Shown one piece after another: positions 55,590 to 64,000 of a stretch of 64,000 nt of DNA. Below the pieces are notes generated by a model that was not told the DNA's origin, searched no databases, and was given only the letters and a program-made list of their open reading frames with translations. This stretch comes from Myxococcales bacterium. Lineage in GTDB: Bacteria; Myxococcota_A; Bradymonadia; UBA7976; UBA1532. A program made the translations under genes and the position numbers. The stretch is taken from positions 62,001 through 126,000 of the forward strand of contig JACKDN010000020.1 in NCBI GenBank assembly GCA_020633465.1. The letters are read 5' to 3'. How positions within the stretch are numbered: the stretch's first letter is position 1; every line of letters begins with the position of its first letter.

Positions 55590-58500
55590 GTGAAATCCTG
55601 CCCCAGCTGTCAGGCCGAGTTCGACGACGCCGCCGAGTTCTGTCCCTACGACGGGTCCAAGCTGGCCGCCGGCGGCGGTGAGGACGTCAGCCTGATCGGC
55701 CAGACCATCGCCGAGCAGTTCACCGTCGAGCGCAAGCTGGGCCAGGGCGCGGTGGGCACCGTCTACCGGGCCGAGGACACCCAGGGCCGGCGGCCCGTGG
55801 CCGTGAAGATCCTCAACCCCGGCATCGCGCCCGGCCACGAGGCCACGACGGCGCTGCTGGCGGACGTGCAGGCGGTGACGCGCCTGACGAACCCGAACAT
55901 CGTGCCGACGCTCGCCCACGGGGTGCACGGCGATCGGTTCGTCTACCTGGTCGAGCCGCTGCTGGCCGGGCAGAGCCTGGCCCACCGCCTCGAGCAGGAG
56001 GGGCCGCTGCCGCCCGTCGCGGCGGTGCAGGTGGCGCAGCAGCTGCTGGCCGGGCTGGACGCGATGCACCGCGCCGACCTGCTGCACCTGGATCTGAAGC
56101 CGCAGAACATCTTCCTCATCCGCGATCCGCTGGGCATGGAGCGGGCGGTGATGGCCGGCGCGGGCACCTGGCGGGTGCTGGCGCTGGACGCCGCGCCGGT
56201 GCGGGCGTCGGGCACCTGCCTGGCGCGGCCCGAGTACGTGGCCCCGGAGATGGTGGGCGGGAAGGCGCTCGACGGGCGCACGGACCTCTATCTCTTGGGC
56301 ATCGTGCTGTACGAGATGCTGTGCGGCCGGCCGCCCTTCCCGGGCACGAACTTCAAGACCACCGCGCGGCGGCACGCGCTCGAGAAGCCGCTCAGCCCGA
56401 AGCTGGTGCGGCCCCAGGCCGACATCGACGACGCGCTGGACGCGGTGGTGATGCGGCTGCTCGAGAAGCAGCCGGCGAAGCGCTTTGCGGCGGCGGTCGA
56501 GCTGGCCGAGGCGCTCGAGCCGCTGGGGGGTACGCCGGGGCCGCGCTTGCCGGCCACGTCGGCGACGCCGCAGCCCATCCGGCCGTCGACGGCGCCCGAG
56601 GGGTTGGACGCGGACGAGGCCGACGCGGCGGCGACGGTGCCCGAGGTGCGGGCGATCGAGGCGCTGGCGGCGGCCCAGCCGGAGCCCGAGCCGGAGCCGG
56701 AGCCGGAGCCCGAAGCGGAGCCGGAGCCGGAGCCCGAAGCGGAGACCGAGCCCGAAGCGGAGCCGGAGCCCGAGCCGGAGCCCGAAGCGGAGCCCGAGCC
56801 CGAGCCGGAGCCCGAAGCGGAGCCCGAGCCCGAGCCGGAGCCCGAAGCGGAGACCGAGCCCGAGCCGGAGCCCGAAGCGGAGCCCGAGCCCGAGCCGGAG
56901 CCCGAAGCGGAGCCCGAGCCCGAGCCGGAACCCGAGCCGGAACCCGAAGCGGAGCCCGAAGCGGAGCCCGAGCCGGAGCCGGAGCCCGAAGCGGAGCCCG
57001 AGCCGGAGCCGGAACCCGAAGCGGAGCCCGAACCGGAGCCCGAGCCCGAACCGGAACCGGAGCCCGAACCCGCGCCCGAGCCGGAACCGGAACCCGAGGC
57101 CGAGTCGAGCGACGACGGCGACGGCGAGGACGAGGACGACGAGGACGACGACGACGCCGCGGCGGCGGCGCCCAGCGCCAGCCGCGGACGTCGAGGCAAG
57201 AAGGGCCGCAGCAAGAACCGCAAGGGGCGCAAGGGCCGGCGCGGGGCGTCCACCGCGCCCACGATCGAGGCCGTCGCGACCAAGTCGGGCGTCGACGCCA
57301 AGGCGGCTGCGGCCGCCGCGCCGAAGGTCGACATCGGCAAGAAGGGCGCGACGGTCGCCGACGAGCAGCGGAGCGAGGGCGATGACCCGGGTGCGCGCGC
57401 CGAGGCCGCCTTCGGCGCCGCCCCGCTGCCGCTGCACCCGACGCCCTTCGAGCCCGCCGCGCCCGTCCCGTCGGTGAAGTCGGACGCGGACGTCGACGAC
57501 TGGTTCGTCGAGACGACGGAGCAGCTCGAGAAGAAGCACGCCAGCCTGTCGGTGTACCACTTCCAGGACGAGGAGGAGCGCAGCATCTTCCCCTTCGTCC
57601 TGGCGGGCGTCGTCGCCGTGGTGGCGGTGCTGTTCATCTTCGTGCTGCGGGACGGCGGCGACGACGAGGCGGGCGCCGACGCGGCCGCCATCACCTCGGC
57701 GGCGCCCGATCGGGGCACGGCGGCGGCGATCAGCCCCCGGCCGGACGCCGCGCCGCCCGCGATCGACGCCGCCTCGCCGGCGGCGGACGCCGGCGGCACC
57801 GCGACCGACGCCGGCGCCACCGCGCGCCTGACGCGGCCGTCGACGCCGCGCCGGCGCCCGACGCGGCGGTGCCCCCACCGCGGCCCTCGAGCAGGCGGCC
57901 CGCGACGCCCTCGCGGCGCGCCGCTGGCAGGGCACGGACGACGCGTTGGTGCCGGTGCTGACGCGCCTGCGCGCGGCCGAGCCCAACAGCCGCACGGCGC
58001 GCCGCATCGCCGCGCAGGGCGCTCAGCAGCTGCTCAACGAGGCGCTCGCCCAGGCCCGAGCGGGCGACTACGACGGCGCGCGCGCCAACCTCACCGTCGC
58101 GCAGGCCATCTCGCCGGACGACGCGCAGGTGCGCCGGGCTCAGGCTACCGTCGAGGCCGCCGCCGACAAGGCCGCCGCCGACAAGGCTGCTGCCGACAAG
58201 GCTGCCGCCGACAAGGCCGCCGCCGACAAGGCTGCTGCCGACAAAGCGCGCTGCCGACAAGGCCGCTGCCGACAAGGCCGCCGCCGACAAGGCCGCCGCC
58301 GACAAGGCCGCCGCCGACAAGGCCGCCGCCGACAAGGCCGCCGCCGACAAGGCCGCTGCTGACAAGGCCGCTGCCGACAAGGCCGCCGCCGACAAGGCCG
58401 CCCGCGACAAGGCCGCCGCCGACAAGCTGGCCAGGGACAAGGCCGCCGCCGACAAGGCCGCCCGCGAGAAGGCCGCGGCCGACAAAGCGGCCGCCGACAA

Positions 58501-58921
58501 GGCCGCCGCCGACAAGGCCGCCGCCGAGAAGAAGCGCGCGGCCGCCGACGACAAGAAGGCCGAAGCCCGCAAGCTGATCGCCGACGGCAACCGGCAGGTC
58601 AGCGCCGCCGACTACGCCGCCGCCGAGAAGTCGTTCAAGGCCGCCCTCAAGGCGTACAGCCGCAGCTCGAGCGCGAACGCCGGCCTGGGCAAGGTGGCCT
58701 TCGAGCGGGGCGACTACGGCGAGGCGGTGCGCCACTACAACCGCGCGGTGCGCCTCGCCCCCCGCAACGGCGAGCACCGCGTCAACCTGGGCATGGCCTA
58801 CTTCCGCCTGAAGCAGTACGCCGAGGCCAAGACCCAGTGGGAGCACGCCCTGTCGATCAACCCGAAGAACGACCGGGCCGCCAAGTACCTCGCGCTGGTC
58901 AAGAAGAAGCTCGGCGGCTGA
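55590..58921 (+). CDS. Divergent Ser/Thr protein kinase with acidic repeats, TM segment, AADK repeats and TPR (frame interrupted)
   Basis: Repaired length is about 1,110 aa. Residues 1-25 are a zinc ribbon ([17 protein letters not shown]). A kinase domain spans about 45-310: [13 protein letters not shown] glycine loop, PVAVKILNP Lys, [10 protein letters not shown], and [19 protein letters not shown]. The catalytic HRD reads HLD ([14 protein letters not shown]) and DFG is replaced by LDAAP, so activity is uncertain. Residues about 364-505 are a (EPEPEPEA)-type acidic tract. One membrane helix lies near 668-688 ([18 protein letters not shown]). Beyond it come a Pro/Asp-Ala linker, helical repeats, a long AADK repeat and C-terminal TPRs ([20 protein letters not shown]). 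Frameshifts near 57830 and 57875 look like a missing C; the one near 58245 looks like an extra base. The extracellular TPR half is probably a sensor or assembly arm. Confidence 0.78.
56679..57106 (+). repeat. Acidic Glu-Pro repeat tract in the kinase gene
   Basis: About 428 bp of GAGCCCGAG/GAGCCGGAG-type units encode a run of Glu-Pro with periodic Ala, Thr or Lys-free breaks. It would be a highly negatively charged, extended rod between the kinase domain and the membrane helix. Such tracts slip in replication and sequencing, so the copy number may be misread. Confidence 0.9.
58156..58530 (+). repeat. 12-bp GCCGCCGACAAG repeat (Ala-Ala-Asp-Lys)
   Basis: About 30 consecutive 12-bp units encode (AADK)n, with a few LARDK and AAREK variants, predicted to form a long charged helix. 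A frameshift near 58245 interrupts the run, which is expected for a slippage-prone repeat. It connects the extracytoplasmic helical part to the C-terminal TPRs. Confidence 0.88.
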
Positions 58922-59459
58922 GCCGAGCCGGCGCCTGCCCGCGGTCCACCGCCCCGCACTTCGGGGGGCGCGCCACCCCCACAACTGACTCGCCGTCGGC
59001 CACGACGACGCGCGGCGCCCGCGGCGCTCAGGCGTCCTCGGCGCTCAGACCATCGGTCCCAACGCCGGTTTCCACGACGCCCCGCCCAGGGCACGGCCCG
59101 CCTTCCTCCGTGATGGGGCCGCGGCGCTCGGACGGGGTGAAGCCGGCCGGCGTGCGGCATCCGCCGTACGTGCCTGAGCGACCGAGCCGCCCGCAGCCGA
59201 TGCCCGAAGGGCGAGGCGAGGACGCGAGGATCGCGAAGGCGCGCCCGAAGGGCGCCGGCCAAGCCGGGGGGTCACAGGGGTGGCCGGCAGGCCCCCCTTG
59301 CCGCGCGCTTGCGCGCGGCGGAGAGACAGTCTGTCCGGTCGAGGCTGCACCTGCTCCAGGACGGCACCCGGACTTCAGGTGAAGGGGCCTGTCTCGTCAG
59401 CGGGAGCGTTCGGCCAGCGAGGTCTCGGTGGTGCAGGTCGCGGACCCGCCCAGCGACGC
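58922..59459. other. 538-bp gene-free region with hairpins
   Basis: No convincing gene is seen; codons here lack the ribosome sites and composition of neighbours. Just after the kinase stop, GCCCCG-CACTT-CGGGG (58951-58966) could terminate it but has no U-tract. Nearer the PEGA gene, CCGCGCGC-TT-GCGCGCGG at 59301-59318 is a perfect 8-bp hairpin, followed by the palindrome GACAGTCTGTC at 59324-59334. The rest is featureless GC-rich DNA. Two genes converge here. Confidence 0.55.
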
Positions 59460-60563
59460 TCAGAAGCGGCCGCTCCACTGCAGCAGGGCGCCGCCGTCGG
59501 CCGTCGGGGCCACCGTCGGGGCGGCCGCGGGGGCGTCCTCGCGCAGGGCGTCGAGGATCAGCAGCGTGATGCCCGAGCCCAGGGCCGCCGCCCCGATGCC
59601 CAGCGCCGGGATGCCGATGCCCTTGGTGTTGTAGACGTTGGGGCACTCGCGCCGGCCGCGGCCGTCGGTGCAGGTGATCTCGCCGTCGAGGATCACCAGC
59701 CACACGCCCGCGCCGGCCGCCAGCGCGCCGCCGACCGTCAGGCCCCAGCCCACCCCGGTGAAGCCGCTGGTGTCCACCGGCGCCTTCGCCTCGGCGGCGG
59801 GGGGCGGCGTCGCGGGCTGCTCGAGGGGCGGCGCGACCGGCGGCGCCACGGCGGCGCCCGCCGTGGGGTCCAGCACCAGCGTGACCTTCAGCTTGATCGT
59901 CTGGTCGAGCGCCGACACCTGGCGCGTCGCGTCCAGGTACCCCTGCTTGCGCACCACGACGGTGTGCTTGCCCGGCTTCACCTGCAGCCCGATGGGCGTC
60001 TGCCCCACCTTCTTCTCGTCGAGCAGCACGTCGGCCCCGTCGGGCACCGACTCGACCTGCATCGACACCTTGTTCTCTTCGGGCGGCGGGGGCGGGGGCG
60101 GCGCCTTCGGCGGCGGCGCCTTCGCGGCCAGCGCCGGCGTCAGCGCCTTGACCGCCTTCGCCACCGAGCCCTTGACGTCGTCGGCCCCGCACAGCTCGCA
60201 CACCTGCTTGGCCTTGGTCTGCTTGTCGTTGGCCGCGTCGTACAGGCTGAGCTCGACGGTGTAGATCTCGTCGTTGTTGACCACGGTGCCGGTCAACGCG
60301 AAGCGCGCCCCCGCGGCAAGGGCCAGCTTCTTGCCGCAGTCGGTGGCCTTGCACGTGCCGTCCACGCCGCTCTTCGAGCCCGCTTCGGCCGCCAGCAGCT
60401 TGCCCTTCCCGGACAGCGACTTGCGCAGCTCGGCGTCGAAGGTGGCGCCGACCGCGCTGGGCACGCCGGAGACGGCCAGGGGCGGCGCCGCGATGGTGGC
60501 GTCCTGGGCGAACGCCGGAGACGCCAGCAGCAGCGGCAACAGCAGGAACGGCAGTCGGTTCAT
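59460..60563 (-). CDS. Secreted PEGA-domain protein
   Basis: A 367-residue exported protein with a signal peptide (FLLLPLLLASPAFA). Residues about 20-150 form an unnamed domain with two Cys-containing loops (CKATDCGKKLALAAGARFA, VCELCGADDVKGS), typical of myxobacterial signalling proteins. A Pro-rich linker precedes a PEGA domain (VESVPDGADVLLDEKKVGQT, PIGLQVKPGKHTVVVRKQG). Two hydrophobic segments with a Cys pair follow (VGWGLTVGGALAAGAGVWLV, GIGAAALGSGITLLILDAL). The ATG at 60563 overlaps the PP2C stop (ATGA). PEGA domains are extracytoplasmic and usually occur with kinases or surface proteins. Confidence 0.82.
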   Translation of the reverse strand: MNRLPFLLLPLLLASPAFAQDATIAAPPLAVSGVPSAVGATFDAELRKSLSGKGKLLAAEAGSKSGVDGTCKATDCGKKLALAAGARFALTGTVVNNDEIYTVELSLYDAANDKQTKAKQVCELCGADDVKGSVAKAVKALTPALAAKAPPPKAPPPPPPPEENKVSMQVESVPDGADVLLDEKKVGQTPIGLQVKPGKHTVVVRKQGYLDATRQVSALDQTIKLKVTLVLDPTAGAAVAPPVAPPLEQPATPPPAAEAKAPVDTSGFTGVGWGLTVGGALAAGAGVWLVILDGEITCTDGRGRRECPNVYNTKGIGIPALGIGAAALGSGITLLILDALREDAPAAAPTVAPTADGGALLQWSGRF

Positions 60564-61336
60564 GAATCCTCGGTGACGACGTCGGCCACGACCGCCGTGA
60601 CGTTGTCCGAGCCGCCGGCGGCGAGCGCCAGGTCGACCAACGCGCGCGCGTCCGCGGCCGGCCGTCCGAGCTGTTGGAGTTGCCGGCGGATTGTCTCGTC
60701 ATCGACCAGATCGGTCAAGCCGTCGGAGCACAACAGGTAGCGGTCGCGCAGGATGACCGTGTCGGTGGCGACGTCGACGTCGACGTTGGGCGACAGGCCC
60801 AGCGCGCGGACGATCACGTTCTTGTAGGGAAAGTGGGCGGCCTTCTCCGGGCCGATGACCCCCAGCCGCAGGTACTCGTTCAAGAGCGAGTGATCCTGCG
60901 TCAGGCGGGTCAACTCGCCGTCGCGCAAGCGGTAGATGCGGCTGTCGCCGACGTGCGCGCGGTGCAGGTGCCGCCCATCGAGCAGCATCGCCACCACCGT
61001 GGTGCCCATGCCCTTGCAGGCCGGGTGATCGGTCGCGAAGTCCAGCACCGCGCGGTTCGCCTCGCGCAGCACGCGCTCGAGGTGATCCATCGCGGGCGCG
61101 CGCCGGCGCAGCAGCGCGCGCAGTCGCCGGGGCTCGGGCAGCCCGTCCTCGAAGGCGCGGGCGAGCGTGCGCACCGTCAGCTCGCTGGCGACGTCGCCCG
61201 CCTCGTGGCCGCCCATGCCGTCGGCGACCGCCACCAGATCGGCCTGCTCGACCCACAGCCAGGCGTCCTCGTTGTGATCGCGCACCTTGCCCACGTCGGT
61301 CAGCGCCCCGACGTCCAACCGCAGGCGGGGCCTCAC
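60560..61336 (-). CDS. PP2C-type Ser/Thr protein phosphatase
   Basis: A 258-residue stand-alone PP2C phosphatase with all metal and catalytic motifs: KVRDHNEDAWLW, VAVADGMGGHEAGDVASEL, GMGTTVVAMLL, HVGDSRIYRLRDG, LLCSDGLTDLVDD and GGSDNVTAVVADV. It removes phosphate from Ser/Thr residues in the cytosol using Mn/Mg. The GTG at 61336 overlaps the response-regulator stop (GTGA). It may counteract the Ser/Thr kinases of this organism, such as the one encoded at 55590. Confidence 0.94.
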   Translation of the reverse strand: MRPRLRLDVGALTDVGKVRDHNEDAWLWVEQADLVAVADGMGGHEAGDVASELTVRTLARAFEDGLPEPRRLRALLRRRAPAMDHLERVLREANRAVLDFATDHPACKGMGTTVVAMLLDGRHLHRAHVGDSRIYRLRDGELTRLTQDHSLLNEYLRLGVIGPEKAAHFPYKNVIVRALGLSPNVDVDVATDTVILRDRYLLCSDGLTDLVDDETIRRQLQQLGRPAADARALVDLALAAGGSDNVTAVVADVVTEDS

Positions 61337-61938
61337 GCGCCCAACCGTTCGGCCAACGCGGCCACGCGCGGATCGGCCGGCGCCAGATCCCACAGCCGCC
61401 CCAGGTGCCCCCGCGCCACGCGGGCCAGCCCCAGCTTCCACAGCCGCTGCGCCACCCCCAGCCGCGCCTCGATGGCCGCGTCGAGCGCCTCGGCGTCGCC
61501 CGCCTCCAGCCGCGCCTCGGCCGCGCTCAGCGCCGCCAGCAGCTCCACCGCCTCGCGCAGCGGCCCCAGCCGCACCGGCTTCACCAGGTAGAAGTCGGCG
61601 CCGGCCCGCTCGGCCCGCCCCGCCGCCTCGGCGTCGTCCAGCGCGGTCAGCATCAGCACCGGCACGCGCCCCGGGTAGCGCAGCTTGAGGTAGCGCGTCG
61701 CCTCGAAGCCGTCGAGGCGCGGCATCATCGCGTCCATCACCACCAGCGCGGGCAGGTGGTTCTGGCTCACCAGGATGGCCTGCTGGCCGTTGACCACCCA
61801 GTCGACGGCGAAGCCGAGGTGCACCAGGTGCCGCTCGACCAGGTGCGCCGTCGCGTGATCGTCCTCCACCAGCAGCGCGCGCGGTCGCTCGTCCTCCGGC
61901 GCGCCCGGCGGCCCGTCGGGCTCGGCGTCTTCGCTCAC
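61333..61938 (-). CDS. Response regulator with C-terminal helical extension
   Basis: A 201-residue protein. The receiver domain (about 20-140) has ALLVEDDHATAHLVERHL, VVMDAMMPRLDGFEATRYL with the phospho-Asp, VLMLTALDD and FYLVKPVRLGPLREAV. A helical extension of about 60 residues follows (AEARLEAGDAEALDAAIEAR, LARVARGHLGRLWDLAP) and resembles no DNA-binding domain. It sits between tldD and the PP2C gene with overlaps at both ends (GTGA and GTGA). No histidine kinase is adjacent, so its donor is elsewhere. Confidence 0.88.
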   Translation of the reverse strand: MSEDAEPDGPPGAPEDERPRALLVEDDHATAHLVERHLVHLGFAVDWVVNGQQAILVSQNHLPALVVMDAMMPRLDGFEATRYLKLRYPGRVPVLMLTALDDAEAAGRAERAGADFYLVKPVRLGPLREAVELLAALSAAEARLEAGDAEALDAAIEARLGVAQRLWKLGLARVARGHLGRLWDLAPADPRVAALAERLGA

Positions 61939-63644
61939 CGCCCCCCCTTCCCCGCCGCCCAGGGCGGATGCAGCACCGGCGCCTTCTCCTTCTCGCGCTG
62001 GCTGCGCTGCAGCTCGATCTCCCGGAACAGCGTCGCCGGCGCCACCGTGCTGACCGGCACGTAGCCGCTCTCGGCCCCGCAGAAGCCGTTGAAGACGCCC
62101 ATCTCGTCGCTCGTGGCGAGGATCTTCCCCACCGCGGTCAGCGGCGTGCCCACCATCTCGACGCCGCGCACCAGCGTCTCGGCCCCCGTCTCGGCGTCCA
62201 CGCGGTACACCATGCGCGGCGTGCCCTTGAACGCCTGGTAGCCGTAGTTGCTGGTGTTGGTCGAGCCGCCGGTGATGTCGCGGATGATCAGCCCGTAGGG
62301 TTTGCCCTGCCGCTTGGCCTCGGCGATCAGCATCTTCTTCAGCTCGGCGCGCGGCACCGGCTTCGCCCCCTCGACGATCAGGTTGCCCATGCGCGCCACC
62401 GGCCGGTGCGTGCCCTGCGCGCGCCCGTGGCCGTTGCTCTGGCCCACGCCCTCGATGGGCGTGCGGCTGGTGAGGAAGGTCTCGAGCACGCCCGACCGCA
62501 CCAGCACCACGTTCTGGGCGGGCACGCCCTGGTCGTCGAAGGCGTAGTGCCCGTTCAGGCTCAGCCCCGCGTGCGCCGCCTGCGTGGGATCGTCGCGCAC
62601 CGTGATGAAGGGCGGCAGGATGCGCTGGCCCAGCTGGCCCGAGAACGTCTGCCCTTCCTCGTCGTCCTTCTGCCGCTCGCCCTCCAGCCGATGCCCCACC
62701 GTCTCGTGGAAGAAGACGCCGGTCGCCTCCGGCTCGAGGATGGCCGGCCCGGTGTAGGGATCGGCCACCGGGGCCGCCTGAAGCGCCTTCAGATCGGCGA
62801 TCGACTGGTCGACCATCGCGCCCAGCGCCTTCGCGTCGGGCAGCTCGTCGGGCGTCTTGCCGTACAGCGTCTGCCCCTGCTCGAGCAGCAGCCCGTCGGG
62901 CGCGCGCGCGACCCCCTCGAAGGCCACCGAGTACAGCACGTGCTCGCGGATGAGGCGCGTGCCCTCGGTCGTGACGAGGAACACCCGCCGCTGCTCGGCG
63001 CTGAAGCGCACCGTGCCGTCGAGCAGGTGCTTGTCGCCGCGGAACTTCGCCGACAGCGCGCGGGCCGCGGCGCGCCAGGCGTCGCGATCGACGCTCAGCT
63101 GCTGGGGCGGATCGACGTGCTGCGCCGGCTCCACGCGGCTGAAGCTGGGGATGTCCTTCTCGACGCGGGTGACCTTGCGCGCCTGCTTGCGCAGGTAGGT
63201 GGACAGGGCCTGCTTGTACTGCTGGTCGGTCTGCAGCCACAGCATGGCGCGCAGGGCGGCCGGATCGTCGTCGAGCGGCGCGGTCTTCGTCGGGCGGAAG
63301 CCGGTCAGCTCGACGAAGCTCAGCTCGTCGTCGGTGGGGCTGCTGTCGAAGCGGTAGTCGCCCACGCGCACGTCGACGGCCACCTTGCGCTCGTGGCGGT
63401 CGTCGTCCTGCACCAGCGCGCCGAAGCGCGCCTCGACGACGATCGAGCGGGCGTCGACCAGGCGGTATCCGATGTAGTAAGGCGGCGGTTGATCGTCGAT
63501 GCGCAGCTCGGCGCGGCTGCGGCCGAGCTCGGCGGCCATCGCGTCGAGCAGGGCGCGGCGCTGGTCGGCCTTGGCGGCCGACGCGGCGGCGGGCGCGAGC
63601 GGCGCGGCCAGCAGGGACAAGGCGAGGGACAGGTGCAGGCGCAT
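61935..63644 (-). CDS. TldD/PmbA-family metalloprotease, exported
   Basis: A 569-residue protein with a signal peptide (HLSLALSLLAAPLAPAAASA) absent from cytosolic TldD. Family motifs are GVFFHETVGHRLEG (the HExxxH zinc site, about residue 345), GLSLNGHYAFDDQGVPAQN, LTSRTPIEGVGQSNGHGR, IRDITGGSTNTSNYGYQAF and GVFNGFCGAESGYVPVS. The last includes the downstream Cys ligand. The usual TldE/PmbA partner is not encoded in the window, so it may act as a homomer. The family digests unfolded peptides by forming a narrow tunnel. The export signal suggests a periplasmic role. The ATG at 63644 is chosen because the signal peptide begins there. It heads the operon with the response regulator, PP2C and PEGA genes. 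Confidence 0.9.
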   Translation of the reverse strand: MRLHLSLALSLLAAPLAPAAASAAKADQRRALLDAMAAELGRSRAELRIDDQPPPYYIGYRLVDARSIVVEARFGALVQDDDRHERKVAVDVRVGDYRFDSSPTDDELSFVELTGFRPTKTAPLDDDPAALRAMLWLQTDQQYKQALSTYLRKQARKVTRVEKDIPSFSRVEPAQHVDPPQQLSVDRDAWRAAARALSAKFRGDKHLLDGTVRFSAEQRRVFLVTTEGTRLIREHVLYSVAFEGVARAPDGLLLEQGQTLYGKTPDELPDAKALGAMVDQSIADLKALQAAPVADPYTGPAILEPEATGVFFHETVGHRLEGERQKDDEEGQTFSGQLGQRILPPFITVRDDPTQAAHAGLSLNGHYAFDDQGVPAQNVVLVRSGVLETFLTSRTPIEGVGQSNGHGRAQGTHRPVARMGNLIVEGAKPVPRAELKKMLIAEAKRQGKPYGLIIRDITGGSTNTSNYGYQAFKGTPRMVYRVDAETGAETLVRGVEMVGTPLTAVGKILATSDEMGVFNGFCGAESGYVPVSTVAPATLFREIELQRSQREKEKAPVLHPPWAAGKGGR

Positions 63645-63693
63645 CGGCGGCAACTCCAGGGGATACGGCAGGCGCGCGAGCGGCCCGCGGGTC

Positions 63694-63722
63694 AGGCTAC
63701 TGGGACCCCAGCGCGCCGTCAA
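63694..63722 (-). promoter_or_regulatory. Predicted promoter of the tldD operon
   Basis: Minus strand: -35 TTGACG, exact 17-bp spacer, -10 TAGCCT, with a leader of about 45 nt. It lies between divergent tldD and the PabB/TrpE-like gene. Confidence 0.6.
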
Positions 63723-63733
63723 GGTTGCCCACG

Positions 63734-64000
63734 GTGAACAAATTCAGCGATTTCGAAGAGTTACACCGTACACCCGGCGAGTGGGTGGGGCGGCACGGGC
63801 TGCCGGTCGGTGCGGCCCTGTTCGACGCGGGCGGGCCGGCGACCGCGCCCGGGCGCTTCGCCGCGCTGGCCCTGCACCCGGCCGAGACGCTGACCTGGCG
63901 TGCGGGTGACGCCGGCGACCCCTTCGCGCTGCTCGAGGCGCTCGCCGGGCGGCGCCCGGCCGACTGGCGCGGAGGCCCCGGGCCCGAGCCGCTGGTGGCC
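63734..64000 (+). CDS. Aminodeoxychorismate/anthranilate synthase component I-like, N-terminal fragment
   Basis: The GTG at 63734 opens a frame running off the right edge (89 codons seen). The fragment reads NKFSDFEELHRTPGEWVG, then GAALFDAGGPATAPGRFAAL and ALHPAETLTW. This resembles the N-terminal domain of PabB/TrpE chorismate-using enzymes, which starts with a short strand and a Ser/Gly-Arg-(Y/F)-x-A-L motif. The first codons are less GC-rich than the neighbourhood. The catalytic C-terminal domain is outside the window, so PabB, TrpE and isochorismate synthase cannot be told apart. Confidence 0.5.
   Translation, partial: MNKFSDFEELHRTPGEWVGRHGLPVGAALFDAGGPATAPGRFAALALHPAETLTWRAGDAGDPFALLEALAGRRPADWRGGPGPEPLVA

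Noticed and set aside
56679..57106. Non-coding satellite
   Set aside because: It is in frame inside the kinase gene and encodes a coherent acidic linker between the kinase domain and membrane helix.
58156..58530. CRISPR array
   Set aside because: The 12-bp unit repeats directly without spacers and is in frame as Ala-Ala-Asp-Lys.
59272..59459. A small protein gene in the gap after the PEGA gene
   Set aside because: Open frames here have no ribosome site and read as Arg/Gly/Pro-rich sequence in all frames; the hairpins explain the structure better.

Overview
The window is GC-rich bacterial DNA, above 70% G+C by eye. Long spurious open frames lie opposite most genes. The gene content points to a member of the Myxococcota (the old myxobacterial Deltaproteobacteria). 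It has many lipoproteins with Asp/Ala/Gly-Pro linkers, a Ser/Thr kinase with a zinc-ribbon N-terminus, several PP2C phosphatases, multi-PKD secreted proteins, PEGA and TPR proteins, and stacked histidine kinases. I cannot name the genus. I saw no rRNA, tRNA, CRISPR array, transposase or integrase.

Layout. 1-3.1 kb: the end of a cyclic-nucleotide-binding/pentapeptide-repeat protein, then two tandem paralogous lipoproteins. 3.1-12.2 kb: a tightly coupled minus-strand operon of a TraB-family membrane protein, a MoxR AAA+ ATPase, a DUF5682 protein, a vWA protein and a very large unrecognised protein. This is the best candidate for a little-described system. 12.3-28.5 kb: two giant (about 2,600 aa) paralogous secreted PKD-repeat proteins in tandem. 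Each is followed by a hairpin, and they share almost identical DNA near their 3' ends. 28.6-32.2 kb: a seven-haem cytochrome c/TPR lipoprotein, a divergent alkyltransferase-like (ATL) DNA-repair protein and an orphan TAXI-type binding protein. 32.3-37.8 kb: a tetrapyrrole cluster (thioredoxin, SirC-like, HemX/CcsA-like, HemA, HemC, CobA-HemD fusion). 37.9-43.5 kb: cell-shape genes mreB, mreC, mreD, mrdA (PBP2) and rodA. 43.6-45.4 kb: a PpiD/SurA-like foldase divergent from mreB. 45.5-48.6 kb: a zinc-ribbon/pseudokinase/PP2C fusion with a vWA-like partner. 48.7-53.6 kb: two histidine kinases around a response regulator, with a lipoprotein and a winged-helix-like protein upstream. 53.8-58.9 kb: a MerR-TPR fusion and a large divergent kinase with acidic repeats, a membrane segment, AADK repeats and TPRs. 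59.5-63.6 kb: an overlapping operon of exported TldD-type protease, response regulator, PP2C phosphatase and PEGA protein. The right edge begins a PabB/TrpE-like gene.

How genes work together. Minus-strand operons repeatedly use GTGA or ATGA stop-start overlaps, so translational coupling is common, and I used these overlaps to choose several starts. Several promoters can be read as -35 TTGnnn, a 17-18 bp spacer, and a -10 resembling TAGnnT or TATnnn. The haem cluster covers glutamyl-tRNA reduction, hydroxymethylbilane synthesis, uroporphyrinogen III synthesis and methylation, and precorrin-2 oxidation, so it can serve both haem and sirohaem. The neighbouring seven-haem cytochrome is a plausible consumer.

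Caution. Four unrelated genes (the large protein at 3.1-6.3 kb, the first PKD gene, the sirC-like gene and the kinase at 55.6 kb) are broken by about a dozen one-base frameshifts. Where I located the position closely, most lie in short C or G runs. This looks like consensus indel error in the assembly rather than gene decay, so I annotate them as single interrupted CDSs.
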